Assembly (NCBI GenBank): GCA_902773065.1
Contig: CACYDD010000174.1
Span: forward strand, 1 to 5,957
DNA length: 5,957 bases
Reading direction: 5' to 3'
From: an uncultured Ruminococcus sp.
Lineage (GTDB): Bacteria > Bacillota > Clostridia > Oscillospirales > Acutalibacteraceae
In this document: positions 4,980-5,957 of the stretch, piece by piece
How the letters are laid out: the number at the start of each line of letters is the position of its first letter
Position numbering within the stretch: position 1 is the stretch's first letter
The notes under the pieces: generated by a model
Database searches by the model: none
Seen by the model: the letters and a program-made list of their open reading frames with translations, nothing else
What the model was told of the DNA's origin: nothing
Translations under genes and position numbers: made by a program

Positions 4980-5016
4980 AAAAAGCCCCTCTGTTCAATG
5001 AACAAAGGGGCTTTTT
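4980..5016. terminator. Bidirectional intrinsic terminator
   Basis: The stem AAAAAGCCCCT (4980-4990) with AGGGGCTTTTT (5006-5016) continues, after one C-A mismatch, as TGTTC / GAACA around an AAT loop. A run of Ts follows on the plus strand (5012-5016), and seven As precede on the plus strand (4978-4984), giving seven Us on the minus strand. It is the main terminator for rtcB and also serves transcripts from the RNase III side. Confidence 0.93.
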
Positions 5017-5029
5017 CGACAGACCTGAG

Positions 5030-5055
5030 CTCCCGAATTTTCGGGAGTTTTTTTT
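5030..5055 (+). terminator. Plus-strand intrinsic terminator overlapping the rtcB stop codon
   Basis: CTCCCGAA (5030-5037) pairs with TTCGGGAG (5040-5047), followed by eight Ts (5048-5055). The T-run reaches into the rtcB stop codon (5054-5056). No T-run follows on the minus strand, so it acts on rightward transcription and would protect rtcB from antisense read-through from the RNase III gene. Confidence 0.85.
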
Positions 5056-5957
5056 ATTCTGCCTTAAAATTATAAATAGTCTTAGCAATACATTCGATAT
5101 CTACAGTATCTTCAAGATAGCGGATGATCTCATCGGAGGGCTTATACGCCATAGGTGATTCGTCGATCGTGGATTCGTTTACAGACCATGTAAAGATATC
5201 GTTCATGCTGTCTCTGTATTCGTCCATTGAAACTGTATTTCTTGCCTGAGATCTGCTCATTGCACGTCCCGAACCATGAGGAGCGGAATTATTCCACTCA
5301 GCATTTCCCTTACCTGTTCCGATAACGATTCCGTCACGCATATTAAGCGGAATACATAAACGCTGACCTGCATTTGCAGAAATTGCGCCCTTTCTGATAA
5401 TAATTCTTTCGCTGTCATCATTACAGCGGTCGATATAGTTGTGAATCGTATCAAACCTCTCTGATACTTCCGCGTTTTCGTTGGCGGTAAGATAATTCAT
5501 AATAGTATCAGAAATACAGCAGCGGTTTACATACGCAAAATGCATCGCAAGCATCATGCATTCAACATAGCTGTCATACATATCACCTGAAATATATGCA
5601 AGTTCTTCACTTATTTCCTGCAAATTATTGACCTCATTCTGAATAGCAAGGTGTTCTTCTGCTGTTGATGCTGTCTTATGCTTTTCAATGAGACTGCGCT
5701 TCATATCCTCATCAATTACCGAACCATGTCTCTGAAAATACTTGCAAACATTAAGACCTAAGCTTCTGCTTCCTGTATGAACAGCGAGCATATAAGTATC
5801 ATCTGCGATCCTGCCGATCTCGATAAAATGGTTCCCGCCGCCGAGAGTTCCGATGCTGTTAAGAAAAGAATCCCTTCTGTCAGCAGAATCAATGATACGG
5901 CAGATATTATCTACATCGGAAACAATATCAGAATGCAGCTTTACATATTCCGACGGC
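5054..5957 (-). CDS. rtcB: RNA-splicing ligase RtcB, C-terminal part (5' end beyond window)
   Basis: The reading frame stays open to the right edge, so the gene is partial. About 300 C-terminal residues are visible, beginning near SEYVKLHSDIV. RtcB is a GTP- and Mn-dependent ligase that joins RNA 3'-phosphate or 2',3'-cyclic phosphate ends to 5'-OH ends in tRNA splicing or RNA repair. Family motifs appear in order: GTLGGGNHFIEI (visible residues 36-47, metal-binding His43), VHTGSRSLG (59-67, His60), the helical YVNRCC region, IHNYI (about 171-175), RKGAISAN (about 188-195) and NNSAPHGSGRAMSRSQAR (about 222-239), whose His227 is the residue guanylylated in the reaction. The end, SPMAYKPSDEII, is typical. 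The N-terminal part, expected to carry the DxGCGM cysteine motif, is missing only because of the window edge. An internal ATG at 5791 lies inside conserved sequence and is not the start. The gene converges on the RNase III gene across strong terminators. Its regulation is not visible. Confidence 0.93.
   Translation of the reverse strand, partial: PSEYVKLHSDIVSDVDNICRIIDSADRRDSFLNSIGTLGGGNHFIEIGRIADDTYMLAVHTGSRSLGLNVCKYFQRHGSVIDEDMKRSLIEKHKTASTAEEHLAIQNEVNNLQEISEELAYISGDMYDSYVECMMLAMHFAYVNRCCISDTIMNYLTANENAEVSERFDTIHNYIDRCNDDSERIIIRKGAISANAGQRLCIPLNMRDGIVIGTGKGNAEWNNSAPHGSGRAMSRSQARNTVSMDEYRDSMNDIFTWSVNESTIDESPMAYKPSDEIIRYLEDTVDIECIAKTIYNFKAE

Noticed and set aside
4949..5158. 69-codon plus-strand open frame downstream of the RNase III gene
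   Set aside because: It begins inside a stem-loop repeat, crosses two terminators and overlaps the conserved end of rtcB.
5054..5791. A complete 245-residue gene starting at the ATG at 5791
   Set aside because: The frame continues upstream to the window edge through the conserved GTLGGGNHFIEI motif, so the ATG is internal.

Overview
The window looks like DNA from a low-GC, Gram-positive gut or rumen Clostridia member, most likely Ruminococcus (R. albus or R. flavefaciens type). Supporting signs are the AGGAG-type ribosome binding sites, sigma-A promoters with extended -10 elements, and a secreted CE2-like SGNH esterase with an N-terminal Ruminococcus-style dockerin half-module (LLGKSSLAEW followed by DVNGDGRVDSFD). 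The genus is inferred from these features and was not checked by any search.

Left part (1-1230): this is a plasmid-type replication module. Tandem exact 22-bp iterons (1-82) lead into an inverted copy of the iteron core that overlaps a near-consensus promoter. Next comes a Rep_3-family initiator gene (153-1187). The window is therefore probably part of a plasmid or megaplasmid, or carries an integrated one. The remaining genes look chromosome-like.

Middle (1205-3607): a small single-pass membrane protein gene (1335-1565) is bracketed by two copies of a stem-loop repeat, GTGCTA-CTAA-TAGCAC. A compound bidirectional terminator (1564-1640) separates it from the convergent esterase gene (1662-3371, minus strand). 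The divergent intergenic region (3372-3846) holds the esterase promoter, a possible small-RNA unit, a strong promoter for the next gene, and a leader of about 200 nt that can fold.

Right part (3608-5957): an RNase III homologue (3847-4869) carries two double-stranded-RNA-binding domains instead of the usual one and is AT-richer than its neighbours. It is followed by two more copies of the stem-loop repeat and two ordinary terminators. Convergent to it is the C-terminal three quarters or so of rtcB, an RNA ligase gene that runs off the right edge.

How the pieces relate: the rep gene and iterons form one autoregulated unit. The esterase is an independent polysaccharide-degradation gene. The most unusual combination is the double-dsRBD RNase III, its foldable leader, and the repeated stem-loops placed just after gene ends. 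These could be substrates or processing sites for a dsRNA-specific nuclease, but that link is inference. RNase III and RtcB are neighbours in RNA metabolism, but their end chemistries do not match, so a joint pathway is not supported.
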